From Chersky-840 sp963848335 (GTDB taxonomy: Bacteria; Actinomycetota; Acidimicrobiia; Acidimicrobiales; UBA8190), in the NCBI GenBank assembly GCA_963848335.1, contig CAWKDD010000001.1:868001-932000 (forward strand): DNA of 64,000 bases. Direction: 5' to 3'. A model generated the notes under the pieces. It was not told the origin of the DNA, made no database searches, and saw only the letters and a list, made by a program, of their open reading frames with translations. Positions 27,027 through 35,916 of the stretch are shown here, piece by piece. Each line of letters begins with the position of its first letter. The stretch's first letter is position 1. The translations under genes and the position numbers were made by a program.

Positions 27027-30000
27027 ATGAGGGGCTGGTTCATGCGTGGAGCGCACGCGTGGCGGCGCACGGCAAGCGGTATCAATCCCAAGGCTCGTAT
27101 CATCTTGGGAAGCCTCGCAGTCATCTCCTCGTTGGGAATAACGACGTCTGCCGCGTTCGCGGGTTCGTCGCAGGGAGCCCCGGGGTGTACCCAAGGTGGT
27201 CCCCCAGGTGGCAGCAGCGTCCAGTGCAACGGCCAGGGTGGCCAGGGCGGTAACGGTGGCCAGGGCGGCCAGGGTGGCCAAGGCGGTCAAGGTGGTCAAG
27301 GCGGCCAGGGTGGCAACGGCTGCCTAGGCGCTTCCGTCGTCGGTAACGGTGGCCAGGGCGGCAACGGCGGTCCGGGCAACAACTGCGGCAACGGTGGCCA
27401 GGGTGGCCAGGGTGGCAACGGCTGCCAGGGCACCTCGGTCCCGGGTAACGGTGGCCAGGGCGGCAACGGCGGTCCGGGCAACAACTGCGGCAACGGTGGC
27501 CAAGGCGGTCAAGGCGGCCAGGGTGGCCAAGGCGGCCAGGGCGGCCAGGCGGTGGCGGTCAAGGCGGTCAAGGTGGCCAGGGTGGCAACGGCTGCCAGGG
27601 CAACAAGGGCGCCTCGGTCCCCGGTAACGGTGGCCAGGGCGGCAACGGCGGCCCGGGCAACAACTGCGGCAACGGTGGCCAAGGCGGTCAAGGCGGCCAG
27701 GGTGGCCAAGGCGGTCAAGGCGGCCAGGGTGGCCAAGGCGGTCAAGGTGGCCAGGGTGGCAACGGCTGCCAGGGCAACAAGGGCGCCTCGGTCCCCGGTA
27801 ACGGTGGCCAGGGCGGCAACGGCGGCCCGGGCAACAACTGCGGCAACGGTGGCCAAGGCGGCAAGGTGGCCAGGGTGGCAACGGCTGCCAGGGCAGCCTC
27901 GGTCCCCGGTAACGGTGGCCAGGGCGGCAACGGCGGCCCGGGCAACAACTGCGGCAACGGTGGCCAAGGCGGCCAGGGTGGCAATGGTGGCAACGGCTGC
28001 CAGGGCAACAAGGGCGCCTCGGTCCCCGGTAACGGTGGCCAGGGCGGCAACGGCGGTCCCGGCAACAACTGCGGCAACGGTGGCCAAGGCGGCCAGGGCG
28101 GCAACGGCTGCCAGGGCAACAAGATCGCCTCGGTCCCCGGTAACGGTGGCCAGGGCGGCAACGGTGGCCCGGGCAACAACTGCGGCAACGGTGGCCAGGG
28201 CGGCCAGGGCGGCAACGGTTGCCAGGGCAACAAGGGCGCCTCGGTCCCCGGTAACGGTGGCCAGGGCGGCAACGGTGGCCCGGGCAACAACTGCGGCAAC
28301 GGTGGCCAAGGCGGCCAGGGTGGCAATGGTGGCAACGGCTGCCAGGGCAACAAGGGCGCCTCGGTCCCCGGTAACGGTGGCCAGGGCGGCAACGGTGGCC
28401 CGGGCAACAACTGCGGCAACGGTGGCCAGGGCGGCCAGGGTGGCAATCGGCTGCCAGGGCAACAAGGGCGCCTCGGTCCCCGGTAACGGTGGCCAGGGCG
28501 GCAACGGCGGCCCGGGCAACAACTGCGGCAACGGTGGCCAGGGCGGCCAGGGTGGCAATGGCTGCCAGGGCAACAAGGGCGCCTCGGTCCCCGGTAACGG
28601 TGGCCAGGGCGGCAACGGCGGCCCGGGCAACAACTGCGGCAACGGCGGCCAGGGTGGCAATGGTGGCAACGGCTGCCAGGGCAACAAGGGCGCCTCGGTC
28701 CCCGGTAACGGTGGCCAGGGCGGCAACGGCGGCCCGGCAACAACTGCGGCAACGGTGGCCAAGGCAGGCAACGGCTGCTCGGGCAACAAGGGCGCCTCGG
28801 TCCCCGGTAACGGTGGCCAGGGCGGCAACGGCGGCCCGGGCAACAACTGCGGCAACGGTGGCCAGGGCGGCCAGGGTGGCAATGGCTGCCAGGGCAACAA
28901 GGGCGCCTCGGTCCCCGGTAACGGTGGCCAGGGCGGCAACGGCGGCCCGGGCAACAACTGCGGCAACGGTGGCCAAGGCGGCAACGGCTGCCAGGGCAAC
29001 AAGGGCGCTTCGGTCCCCGGTAACGGTGGCCAGGGCGGCAACGGCGGCCCGGGCAACAACTGCGGCAACGGTGGCCAAGGCGGCAACGGCTGCCAGGGCA
29101 AGAAGGGCGACTCGGTCCCCGGTAACGGTGGCCAGGGCGGCAACGGTGGCCAGGGCAACAACTGCGGCCAGGGCGGCAAGGGCTGCCAGGGCAACAAGAG
29201 TGACTCGGTCCCCGGTAACGGTGGCCAGGGCGGCAACGGTGGCCAGGGCAACAACTGCGGCAACGGTGGCCAGGGCGGCAAGGGCTGCCAGGGCAACAAG
29301 AGCGGCTCGCCCGTAGGCAACGGCGGCCAGGGCGGCAACGGCGGTCCCGGCAACAACTGCGGCAACGGTGGCCAGGGCGGCAAGGGCTGCCAGGGCAACA
29401 AGAGTGACTCGGTCCCCGGTAACGGTGGCCAGGGCGGCAACGGTGGCCAGGGCAACAACTGCGGCAACGGCGGCCAGGGCGGCAAGGGCTGCCAGGGCAA
29501 CAAGAGCGGCTCGCCCGTAGGCAACGGCGGCCAGGGCGGCAACGGTGGCCAGGGCAACAACTGCGGCAAGGGTGACGGCAACGGCGGCAAGGGCTGCCAG
29601 GGCAACAAGGGCATCTCGCCCGTGGGCAACGGCGGCCAGGGCAACAACTGCGGCCAGGGTGGCAAGGGCCAGGGCAACGGCTGCCAGGGCAACAAGGGGC
29701 CCGAGACCATCGGTCTGGGCCTGGTCTTCGGCAACAAGGACAACGGCGGCCAGGGCAACAACTGCGGCCAGGGTGGCAACGGCGGCCAGGGCAACAAGGG
29801 CCAGGGTGGCAACGGCGGCCAGGGCAACAAGGGCCAGGGTGGCAACGGCGGCCAGGGCAACAAGGGCCAGGGTGGCAACGGCGGCCAGGGCAACAAGGGC
29901 CAGGGTGGCAAGGGCCAGAGCAACGGTTGCAAGGACGCCTACGCCCTCGACCGGGGGCACAAAGGGCACCACAAGGGCCACAAGGGCGTCGACAACCAGG

Positions 30001-30119
30001 GCCAGGGCAACAACTGCGGCAAGGGCCACAGCCACAAGCACCACGGCAACAAGGGCAGCCACCACGTCTGGCTGACCGCGTCGGGCGTTTGCAAGCAGTG
30101 GAGTTGGCTGCCCGTCTGA
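27027..30119 (+). CDS. Exported Gly/Gln/Asn/Cys-rich repeat protein
   Basis: ATG 27027 preceded by GGGGGAGG at ideal spacing. The N-terminus is a signal peptide (IILGSLAVISSLGITTSAAFAG). The body is about 21 repeats of roughly 32-40 residues with core GNGGQGGNGGPGNNCGNGGQ then GGQGGNGCQGNKGASVP, each with two Cys. The tail switches to short GGNGGQGNKGQ units, a His/Lys-rich segment (HKGHHKGHKG, GHSHKHHGNKGSHH) and a C-terminus ending CKQWSWLPV. The reading frame leaves the Gly frame at about 27549, returns at about 28448 and makes a brief excursion at 28736-28772. The repeat has no stops in any frame, so the ORF stays open. Probably a disulfide-linked structural surface or matrix protein with polyglycine-II-like geometry. 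No known family assigned. Confidence 0.75.
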   Translation: MRGWFMRGAHAWRRTASGINPKARIILGSLAVISSLGITTSAAFAGSSQGAPGCTQGGPPGGSSVQCNGQGGQGGNGGQGGQGGQGGQGGQGGQGGNGCLGASVVGNGGQGGNGGPGNNCGNGGQGGQGGNGCQGTSVPGNGGQGGNGGPGNNCGNGGQGGQGGQGGQGGQGGQAVAVKAVKVARVATAARATRAPRSPVTVARAATAARATTAATVAKAVKAARVAKAVKAARVAKAVKVARVATAARATRAPRSPVTVARAATAARATTAATVAKAARWPGWQRLPGQPRSPVTVARAATAARATTAATVAKAARVAMVATAARATRAPRSPVTVARAATAVPATTAATVAKAARAATAARATRSPRSPVTVARAATVARATTAATVARAARAATVARATRAPRSPVTVARAATVARATTAATVAKAARVAMVATAARATRAPRSPVTVARAATVARATTAATVARAARVAIGCQGNKGASVPGNGGQGGNGGPGNNCGNGGQGGQGGNGCQGNKGASVPGNGGQGGNGGPGNNCGNGGQGGNGGNGCQGNKGASVPGNGGQGGNGGPATTAATVAKAGNGCSGNKGASVPGNGGQGGNGGPGNNCGNGGQGGQGGNGCQGNKGASVPGNGGQGGNGGPGNNCGNGGQGGNGCQGNKGASVPGNGGQGGNGGPGNNCGNGGQGGNGCQGKKGDSVPGNGGQGGNGGQGNNCGQGGKGCQGNKSDSVPGNGGQGGNGGQGNNCGNGGQGGKGCQGNKSGSPVGNGGQGGNGGPGNNCGNGGQGGKGCQGNKSDSVPGNGGQGGNGGQGNNCGNGGQGGKGCQGNKSGSPVGNGGQGGNGGQGNNCGKGDGNGGKGCQGNKGISPVGNGGQGNNCGQGGKGQGNGCQGNKGPETIGLGLVFGNKDNGGQGNNCGQGGNGGQGNKGQGGNGGQGNKGQGGNGGQGNKGQGGNGGQGNKGQGGKGQSNGCKDAYALDRGHKGHHKGHKGVDNQGQGNNCGKGHSHKHHGNKGSHHVWLTASGVCKQWSWLPV
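27225..29930 (+). repeat. Tandem repeat array coding the Gly-rich protein
   Basis: About 21 copies of GGTAACGGTGGCCAGGGCGG-like starts, spaced 95-120 bp (two near 180 bp), with internal GGCCAGGGC micro-repeats. Early units are the most uniform; units after 29120 lose the Pro and the GASVP tail. Confidence 0.9.
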
Positions 30120-30180
30120 CGACAACCCGGGCGCCTGCCCGAGTTCCGTCAATCCGCTTTCGAGAGACGCTCGGTTGAGT

Positions 30181-30216
30181 GGCTCTTCGGCTGAACATTC
30201 GCTCAGCTGAAGAGCC
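30181..30216 (+). terminator. Hairpin downstream of repeat gene
   Basis: 14-bp arms GGCTCTTCGGCTGA and TCAGCTGAAGAGCC with one G-T wobble and an 8-nt loop, 62 nt after the stop. No clear U run. Confidence 0.65.
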
Positions 30217-30490
30217 CTCACCGGGTGTCAGGTCATGAGATGGCGGACTGTGGAGCCCGAAGGTTCGGCGACCATGCGGGCAACCCGTCTTCGCGGGGAT
30301 CGTGACCTTGGGCGGAGACGGCGTTGCCCGTAACGGCGCCACCGAACCGCCACGTTGGCGTCGGCTGACTCGAGCAGGGAGCTGGCGACGGAGCACCTTG
30401 CTCGATCGTCAACGGCAGCTACCGAGCTCCCTCATCAGAGCGTTTGGGCTCGTGGTCACATCACCGAGGCGCTCGGCCGGTGCGAACGAA
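30217..30490. other. Intergenic between repeat gene and MFS gene, no gene seen
   Basis: Convergent spacer. Small ORFs are shadows of the flanking GC-rich sequence. Confidence 0.4.
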
Positions 30491-31984
30491 TCAGGCGACA
30501 GCGGCCTCGGGTGCAGCGTCGACGCCGACACCGGCGACCGCCCCGACGCCGGCGTGCTTACCTCCCCTGATCACCGACACCGCCAGGACGAAGGCCACCA
30601 GGGCGATGACCGACCCGATCCGGAAGGCGGCGTCGTAGCCGTTGGTGGTGGCCAGGGCGTGCTGGGCATGGCTCGCCACGCGCCCGGCCGATGCCAGGTG
30701 ACCCCTGGTGACGCTCGTCGCCACCGTCACCAGCACGGCCAGGCCCAGTGACCCGCCGATCTGCTGGCCCGTGTTGAGCAGGGCCGAGGCCAGCCCCGCC
30801 TCGCCTCGCGGCACGCGGGACATGACCGTGAGGGTGAGGGGCACGAAGGTCGATCCCATGCCGATGGCGAGGAGCATCAGGGGCCCGATGATCGAGATGT
30901 ACGCGGCGTGGACCCCGATGAACGACAGCCACAGCAGGCCCCCCGTGACCAGGAGCGGGCCGATCGTCATGGGCCGGCGGGGACCGATCTTGCCCACCAG
31001 GCGCGACACCACGTTGGCGGTGCCGCCGATGCCGATGGTCATGGGCAGGAAGGCGACCCCGGCCTTGAGGGGGCTGTAGCCGAGCACGTTCTGGACGAAC
31101 TGCGTCATGAAGAAGAAGGTGGCGAACATGGCCGCGGCGAGGCACAGCATGATGACGTAGGAGCCCGCCCGGTTGCGGTCCGAGAAGATGTGCAGCGGCA
31201 TCAGCGCGTGCGGGCTCTTGACCTCGATGGTGACGAAGGTGGCCAGCAGGATCACCGCCGCGCCCAGTGCCCCAATCGTGTAGTGGTCGGCCCATCCCGC
31301 CGTCGCGGCGCGCGACAGCCCGTAGACGAGCGAGGCCATGCCCAGGGTCACCGACAAGGCGCCGGGGAGGTCGAGCCGTCCGCGCCGGGTGGGCGTGGTG
31401 CCCAGCACCCGGGGGGCCAGGATGGCGACCGACAACCCGATGGGCACGTTCACGAACAGCACCCAGCGCCACGACGCCACGTCGGTCAGGATGCCTCCGA
31501 GGAGCAGCCCGAGCGATCCGCCCGCTCCCGACATGGCCGCGTACACGCCCATGGCGCGCGAGCGCTTGGGTCCCTCGGGGTAGGTGTTCTGGATCAGGGC
31601 CAGCGCCGTGGGCGAGGCGATGGCACCACCGACACCCTGGGCCACCCGGGCCGCGATCAGCCACAGCTGGTCGGTGGCGAAGCCTCCCAGCAGGGAGGCG
31701 GCGGTGAAGATGACCACGCCGATGGTGAACATCCGGCGCCGGCCGAAGAGGTCCCCGCTGCGCCCGCCCAGGAGGAGCAGCCCACCGAAGGTCAGCGCGT
31801 AGGCGGTGATCACCCATTCGAGGCCCGGAGCCGAGAAGTGGAGCTGGTGCTGGATCGAGGGCAGGGCGATGTTCACGATGGTGCCGTCGAGGATCACCAT
31901 CATCTGGACCGCACAGATCAGCACCAGCGCCAGCCCGGCGTGGCGGTGTTCGGTCAGTCCCTGCTCAGCACCCTCGTGACCCAT
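30491..31984 (-). CDS. MFS drug efflux transporter, DHA2 (EmrB/QacA) family
   Basis: 497 residues, 14 predicted helices. DHA2 signatures: motif D1 (LDGTIVNIALPSI) in helix 1, motif A (GGRSGDLFGRRRMF) in loop 2-3, and motif C region (GSLGLLLGGIL) in helix 5. Proton-coupled export of drugs or lipophilic compounds. The C-terminus is Ala/Gly/Val-rich. Divergently transcribed from a MarR regulator 69 nt away, the usual arrangement for repressor-controlled efflux, with a palindromic operator candidate between them. Confidence 0.92.
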   Translation of the reverse strand: MGHEGAEQGLTEHRHAGLALVLICAVQMMVILDGTIVNIALPSIQHQLHFSAPGLEWVITAYALTFGGLLLLGGRSGDLFGRRRMFTIGVVIFTAASLLGGFATDQLWLIAARVAQGVGGAIASPTALALIQNTYPEGPKRSRAMGVYAAMSGAGGSLGLLLGGILTDVASWRWVLFVNVPIGLSVAILAPRVLGTTPTRRGRLDLPGALSVTLGMASLVYGLSRAATAGWADHYTIGALGAAVILLATFVTIEVKSPHALMPLHIFSDRNRAGSYVIMLCLAAAMFATFFFMTQFVQNVLGYSPLKAGVAFLPMTIGIGGTANVVSRLVGKIGPRRPMTIGPLLVTGGLLWLSFIGVHAAYISIIGPLMLLAIGMGSTFVPLTLTVMSRVPRGEAGLASALLNTGQQIGGSLGLAVLVTVATSVTRGHLASAGRVASHAQHALATTNGYDAAFRIGSVIALVAFVLAVSVIRGGKHAGVGAVAGVGVDAAPEAAVA

Positions 31985-31991
31985 CAGTTGT

Positions 31992-32020
31992 AGACTCCAG
32001 TCAAAGGTTGAGGATAGTCT
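31992..32020. promoter_or_regulatory. Palindromic MarR operator candidate
   Basis: AGACT-N4-TCAA-N3-TTGA-N4-AGTCT, both half-site pairs symmetric about one centre, located in the 69-nt spacer between the MFS and MarR starts. Size and position suit a MarR dimer site controlling both genes. Inferred from symmetry only. Confidence 0.55.
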
Positions 32021-32053
32021 CCGAGATCGTTCAGGCTACTAAAAGGTCGAAAT

Positions 32054-32527
32054 ATGTCAAGTGATGGCGGGCCCGAGCAGGGCGGGGAGCGCGAGGCGGC
32101 GGTCGGCGACGCCTGGCGGGCGCTCTACAGCCTGGTGTTCGAGCGCGAGGGCCAGCAGCGCTTCCACGAGGCCTGCGACGCCACGGGCCTGGCTCCGGGC
32201 GGGCTCAAGACCCTCCTCCGCCTGGCACCGGACCAGCCCGTTCCCATGCGCGACCTCGCCGACTACTTCCGCTGCGACCCCTCCTACGTGACCTCGCTGG
32301 TGGACGGCCTCGAGGCGGCGGGGCTGGCCGAGCGCCGGTCGCACCCCACCGACCGCCGGGTGAAGATGGTGGCGCTGTCGCCGGCCGGCGTCGATGCGCA
32401 GGCCCAGGCCCGCAAGATCCTCGGTGAGCCACCGGCCTCCTTCGACGTCCTGTCCACCACCGAGGTGCTGCGCCTGCGCACCATCCTGGCCAAGCTGACC
32501 GACGCCGAGGCGCCGTCGGGCACCTGA
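32054..32527 (+). CDS. MarR-family transcriptional regulator
   Basis: 157 residues. Winged helix: MRDLADYFRCDPSYVTSLVDGLEAAGL (recognition region) followed by the wing RRSHPTDRRVKMVALSPAG, both diagnostic of MarR. N- and C-terminal helices form the dimer interface. It likely represses itself and the divergent MFS pump and is released by a ligand exported by the pump. Confidence 0.9.
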   Translation: MSSDGGPEQGGEREAAVGDAWRALYSLVFEREGQQRFHEACDATGLAPGGLKTLLRLAPDQPVPMRDLADYFRCDPSYVTSLVDGLEAAGLAERRSHPTDRRVKMVALSPAGVDAQAQARKILGEPPASFDVLSTTEVLRLRTILAKLTDAEAPSGT

Positions 32528-32607
32528 ACCTCACCGTGTGCACTCGGCCTACCGGCGCCCGGCGCCCCCCATGCGACCGCGGTGACCGAGTGCCTTAGAC
32601 TCCGGCC

Positions 32608-33384
32608 GTGGCGCGTATCGTGGCGGTGGCAAACCAGAAGGGCGGCGTCGCCAAGACGACGACGGTGCACGCCCTCGGCTTCGCGTTGGCGGAGATGGGA
32701 CGGCGGGTGCTCCTCGTCGATCTCGACCCCCAGGCCTGTCTGACCTATTCGGTCGGCATCGATCCCGAGAATCTGCACCAGTCGCTGCACGACGTGTTCG
32801 TGCGCAAGATGAAGGCCGCCGACGCGCGTCGCATCGTGACGAGCGTCGAAGGCCTCGACATCCTCCCTGCCACCATCGACCTCGCCGGCTCCGAAGTGCA
32901 TCTGCTCACCCGCACGGGTCGCGAGCACGTCCTGGCCCTGGCGCTGGGCACCGTCGCCGACGACTACGACATGATCCTCATCGACTGCCCGCCGTCGCTC
33001 GGGGTGCTCACCATCAACGGGCTCACCGCCGCCCACGAGGTGCTCATCCCCCTGCAGTGCGAGGCGCTCAGCCACCGCGGTGTGGGACAGCTGCTCGAGA
33101 CCATCGACGACGTGCGCATGTTCGCCAACGCCGATCTCGAGGTGCGAGGGGTCATCGCCACCATGTACGACCCCCACACCCGTCACGGCAAGGCCGTGCT
33201 CGACGACGTCAAGGCCCGCTACGGCCTGACCGTGCTCGAGCCCCCCGTGCGCAAGTCGATCCGCTTCGCCGAGGCGCCCGCCCAGGGTCGCTGCATCTTG
33301 CAGCACGCCCCCTCGTCCCCCGGCGCCGAGGCCTACCGCGCCATCGCCCGCGAGCTCGACGCCGATCTGCGTCCGGCGCGCTGA
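32608..33384 (+). CDS. ParA/Soj-family ATPase
   Basis: 258 residues, GTG start. Deviant Walker A KGGVAKTT at residues 11-18, switch I DLDPQACLTYSVG, Walker B-like ILIDCPPSLG, and EALSHRGVGQL. This is the MinD/ParA fold that drives chromosome or protein-cluster positioning. No parB follows; the next gene is a zinc-ribbon protein, so it is probably an orphan ParA rather than the chromosomal parAB pair. Confidence 0.88.
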   Translation: MARIVAVANQKGGVAKTTTVHALGFALAEMGRRVLLVDLDPQACLTYSVGIDPENLHQSLHDVFVRKMKAADARRIVTSVEGLDILPATIDLAGSEVHLLTRTGREHVLALALGTVADDYDMILIDCPPSLGVLTINGLTAAHEVLIPLQCEALSHRGVGQLLETIDDVRMFANADLEVRGVIATMYDPHTRHGKAVLDDVKARYGLTVLEPPVRKSIRFAEAPAQGRCILQHAPSSPGAEAYRAIARELDADLRPAR

Positions 33385-33413
33385 GTGAACCGGAAGAAAG
33401 ACACCGGGTTCTC

Positions 33414-33848
33414 GTGACCGACGCGCCGGATCCGTTGGGCAAGCGGGCCCTGTTCTGGGCCCCGGCCGAACGCGACGAGGGCGGGCCCCGCCGGGCCGCC
33501 GAGCGCGACGTGCCGGGGAAGTACGCGCTGTTCTCCGACGAGGCGCGCGCCACCCGCACCAGCACCGGCCCCGTCACCCCCTTCGAGCGCCCTGTGCACA
33601 GGACACCGGGCCCATCCGGTACGCACGCCGTCTCCGCTCCGGCCCGCACCCGGGGGATCCTCAGCTCGATCATCGTGGACTGCGCCACCTGCGGGGCGCG
33701 TTCAGAGGTCCACGTGTCGGAATTCCTCATGCTGCATCTGCCCATCTGGCTGTGGCGGCCGGGTCGGGGCTACACCCGGTTCATGACGTGTCCCGCCTGC
33801 CGGCGCCGGACCTGGGTGAGCGCGTCGTGGACTCCCTGGGCGCGCTGA
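33414..33848 (+). CDS. Small zinc-ribbon protein with paired ALF motifs
   Basis: 144 residues from GTG 33414, 29 nt after the parA stop. The N-terminus has two related short motifs, DPLGKRALFWAPAE and DVPGKYALFSDEA, about 25 residues apart, then a Pro/Thr-rich linker. The C-terminal half has two C-x-x-C knuckles (DCATCGARSEV and TCPACRRRTWV), a probable zinc ribbon. Start is uncertain (no strong ribosome site). No named family recognised. Likely co-transcribed with the ParA-like gene, so a partner role is possible. Confidence 0.65.
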   Translation: MTDAPDPLGKRALFWAPAERDEGGPRRAAERDVPGKYALFSDEARATRTSTGPVTPFERPVHRTPGPSGTHAVSAPARTRGILSSIIVDCATCGARSEVHVSEFLMLHLPIWLWRPGRGYTRFMTCPACRRRTWVSASWTPWAR

Positions 33849-33903
33849 TCGCCGCACCTCCCGGTCAGGGGGCTCGGCCCTGATCGCAAGCATCGGGTCG
33901 TGG

Positions 33904-34545
33904 TTGGAGCACTTCCACGGACCGGTGGCCTACGCCGTGTGCGGTCTGCTCGTCTTCGGTGAGGCCGCCGTGCTCCTCGGCTTCGTCATCCCCGGCGAGA
34001 CCGCGGCGCTCATCGGCGGGGTCCTGGCCTCGCTGCACCACGTGAACCTGTTGGCCATGCTGGTGGTGGTGGTGGTGTGCGCCATCGTCGGGGACTCGGT
34101 GGGATACGAGGTGGGCAAGGTCCTGGGGCCCTGGCTCCTCGAGCACCGCCCCCTGCGCGGCCGGGCCGGCGTCAACCGGGGCCAGGCGCTGCTGGCCCGC
34201 CGGGGTGGCCCCGCCGTGTTCCTGGGGCGCTGGGTGGCCCTGGCCCGCGCCCTGGTACCGGGCCTGTCGGGCATGAGCGGCATGCGCTATCGCACCTTCT
34301 TGGCCTACAACGCCGTGGGCGGCATCTTGTGGGGGACGACCTACGTGCTGATCGGCTACGCGGCGGGCACGTCGTACGCGGCGGTGGCCAAGACGGTGGG
34401 GATCTACTCGTTGGCCATCCTCGGCGCCGTGGTGGTGGCGGTGGTCGTCACGGTGATGGTGCGCCACCGCCGCCAGAGCCGCAAGTGGGGCGGGGCGACG
34501 GCGCCCGGAGCCGAGGGCGTACCCGGAGCCGACGGCGCTTCCTGA
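33904..34545 (+). CDS. DedA-family membrane protein (VTT domain)
   Basis: 213 residues from a TTG; the frame is open a little further upstream and the true start may be a few codons earlier. DedA hallmarks: E-x-x-x-P-x-P-G/E type FVIPGETAALIGGVL, the amphipathic re-entrant loop, FLGRWVALARALVPGLSGMSGM (G-x-x-x-R-x-x-P-x-x-R-type) and YNAVGGILWGTTYVLIGY. About five membrane segments. The family acts in flipping of undecaprenyl phosphate or phospholipids and in membrane homeostasis, which would support glycan export. Confidence 0.88.
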   Translation: MEHFHGPVAYAVCGLLVFGEAAVLLGFVIPGETAALIGGVLASLHHVNLLAMLVVVVVCAIVGDSVGYEVGKVLGPWLLEHRPLRGRAGVNRGQALLARRGGPAVFLGRWVALARALVPGLSGMSGMRYRTFLAYNAVGGILWGTTYVLIGYAAGTSYAAVAKTVGIYSLAILGAVVVAVVVTVMVRHRRQSRKWGGATAPGAEGVPGADGAS

Positions 34546-34578
34546 GGCGAGGGCACGGCCTGAGGTCGGCTTCGGCCC

Positions 34579-35577
34579 TCAGCTCGATTCGGGGGGGTAG
34601 AAGCGCGCCGGGTTGGCCCCTTCGCGGCGCACCCGTTGGTGGTTCTCGAGCAGCACGATGTGGGCGATGGTCTCGCCCACCGCGGCGCGCTGCATGAAGT
34701 CGGCGATCTCGTGCCAGGGGCGCGACCACGTGAGCGCCACCGAGATGTCCCACGCCGTGGACCCGGGGTGCTCGCCGATGATGCGTTCGATCTCGGCCAG
34801 GCGATCGGCGTGGTGGATGATGATGTCGTCGAGCCGGCCCTTCAGGTCCGAGAACCGGTACTCGTGGGCGGGGAACACCTCGTCGACTTCGAGGTTGTGC
34901 ACCTTGAGCAAGGATTCGAGGTACTCGCCGAGCGGATTGGGGAACTGCTGGGTGTGCACGCCGATGTTGGGGGTGATGCGGGGCAGCACGTGGTCGCCCG
35001 ACAGCAGGAAACGGTGCTCCTCGCTGTAGAAGCAGACGTGTCCCGGTGAGTGCCCCGGCGTCCACACCGTGGTGAGGTCCCACCCCGGGACGTCGACGCG
35101 CCGGCCGTCTTCGAACAGGACGTCGGGCACCGCCATGGTGACCTGGCCCCGGATCATCATGGAGGCGAAGTTGAGGTCGGGGAGCTTGGTGGGCGGCACC
35201 CCGGCGTCCTGGAGGAACTCGCGCATGCGGGCCAGCAGGTCGTCGGTCTCGATGTAGCGCGCCTCGAGCATGGCGGCGTCATCGGGGTGCAGGCCGATCC
35301 ACGCCCCCGACTCCTCGCGCACCCGTCCCGCCAGCCCGTAGTGGTCGGGGTGGATGTGGGTGACCAGCACGGCTCGCACATCGGCGATGGAGCCGCCCGC
35401 TTCGATCAGGCCGTTGTTGAGCGCCGACCAGGCGTCCTCGGTGTTCCACCCCGCGTCCACGATGGCGATGCCGTTGTCGAGCTCGAAGGCGTAGACGAGC
35501 ACGTAGCGCAAGGGGTTGTCGGGGATGGGCACGGGGATCGACCACACCCCCGGGCGCACCTTCTCCACCGGGGGCAT
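34579..35577 (-). CDS. MBL-fold metallo-hydrolase
   Basis: 332 residues from ATG 35577 (MPPVEKVRPGVWSIPVP); the frame is open to 35694 but that part looks untranslated. Class B beta-lactamase-like fold: AIVDAGWN, metal motif THIHPDHYG, TPGHSPGHVCF, FLLSGDHVLP, and the last ligand in FPAHEYRF. The C-terminal domain (HHADRLAEIERII and onward) is like the hydroxyacylglutathione/acyl hydrolase group with a winged-helix-type tail. Substrate unknown. Confidence 0.82.
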   Translation of the reverse strand: MPPVEKVRPGVWSIPVPIPDNPLRYVLVYAFELDNGIAIVDAGWNTEDAWSALNNGLIEAGGSIADVRAVLVTHIHPDHYGLAGRVREESGAWIGLHPDDAAMLEARYIETDDLLARMREFLQDAGVPPTKLPDLNFASMMIRGQVTMAVPDVLFEDGRRVDVPGWDLTTVWTPGHSPGHVCFYSEEHRFLLSGDHVLPRITPNIGVHTQQFPNPLGEYLESLLKVHNLEVDEVFPAHEYRFSDLKGRLDDIIIHHADRLAEIERIIGEHPGSTAWDISVALTWSRPWHEIADFMQRAAVGETIAHIVLLENHQRVRREGANPARFYPPESS

Positions 35578-35916
35578 GACGTCGCGGTCCCATGCCTCTT
35601 TCTGGAGCACACCCGTGACGACGACCACAGCGGCACCGTACCGGAACCCGGGGCCGGCCGGGCCGATCGGAGAGCCCCCAGACAGGTTGGACAACTACGG
35701 ACAGTGAGCGAAACGAGCAGTATCCGTGAAACCCGCCCGGGCCTTCACTATTTTCACAACTGCTGCATTGACCACAGAAAACACAGCTGCATACCATGAC
35801 GCGTTCGGCCCTGCCGCTCCTGGCCACGGGAGCCGGGCCCCCGTCGACGACCTTCTCACGCGTGCGCGACCGCACATCGCTGCGTACGACACCGACCACA
35901 CCAAAGGGGTTCGAGG

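Noticed and set aside
27225..29930. Regular repeat spacing that could suggest a CRISPR array
   Set aside because: Units lie inside a translated frame, are degenerate, lack unique spacers and have no cas genes near.
27324..30396. Minus-strand ORFs of 807-965 codons antisense to the Gly-rich gene
   Set aside because: They follow from the stop-free GGC/GCC composition of the repeats and have no ribosome site, signal or homology.
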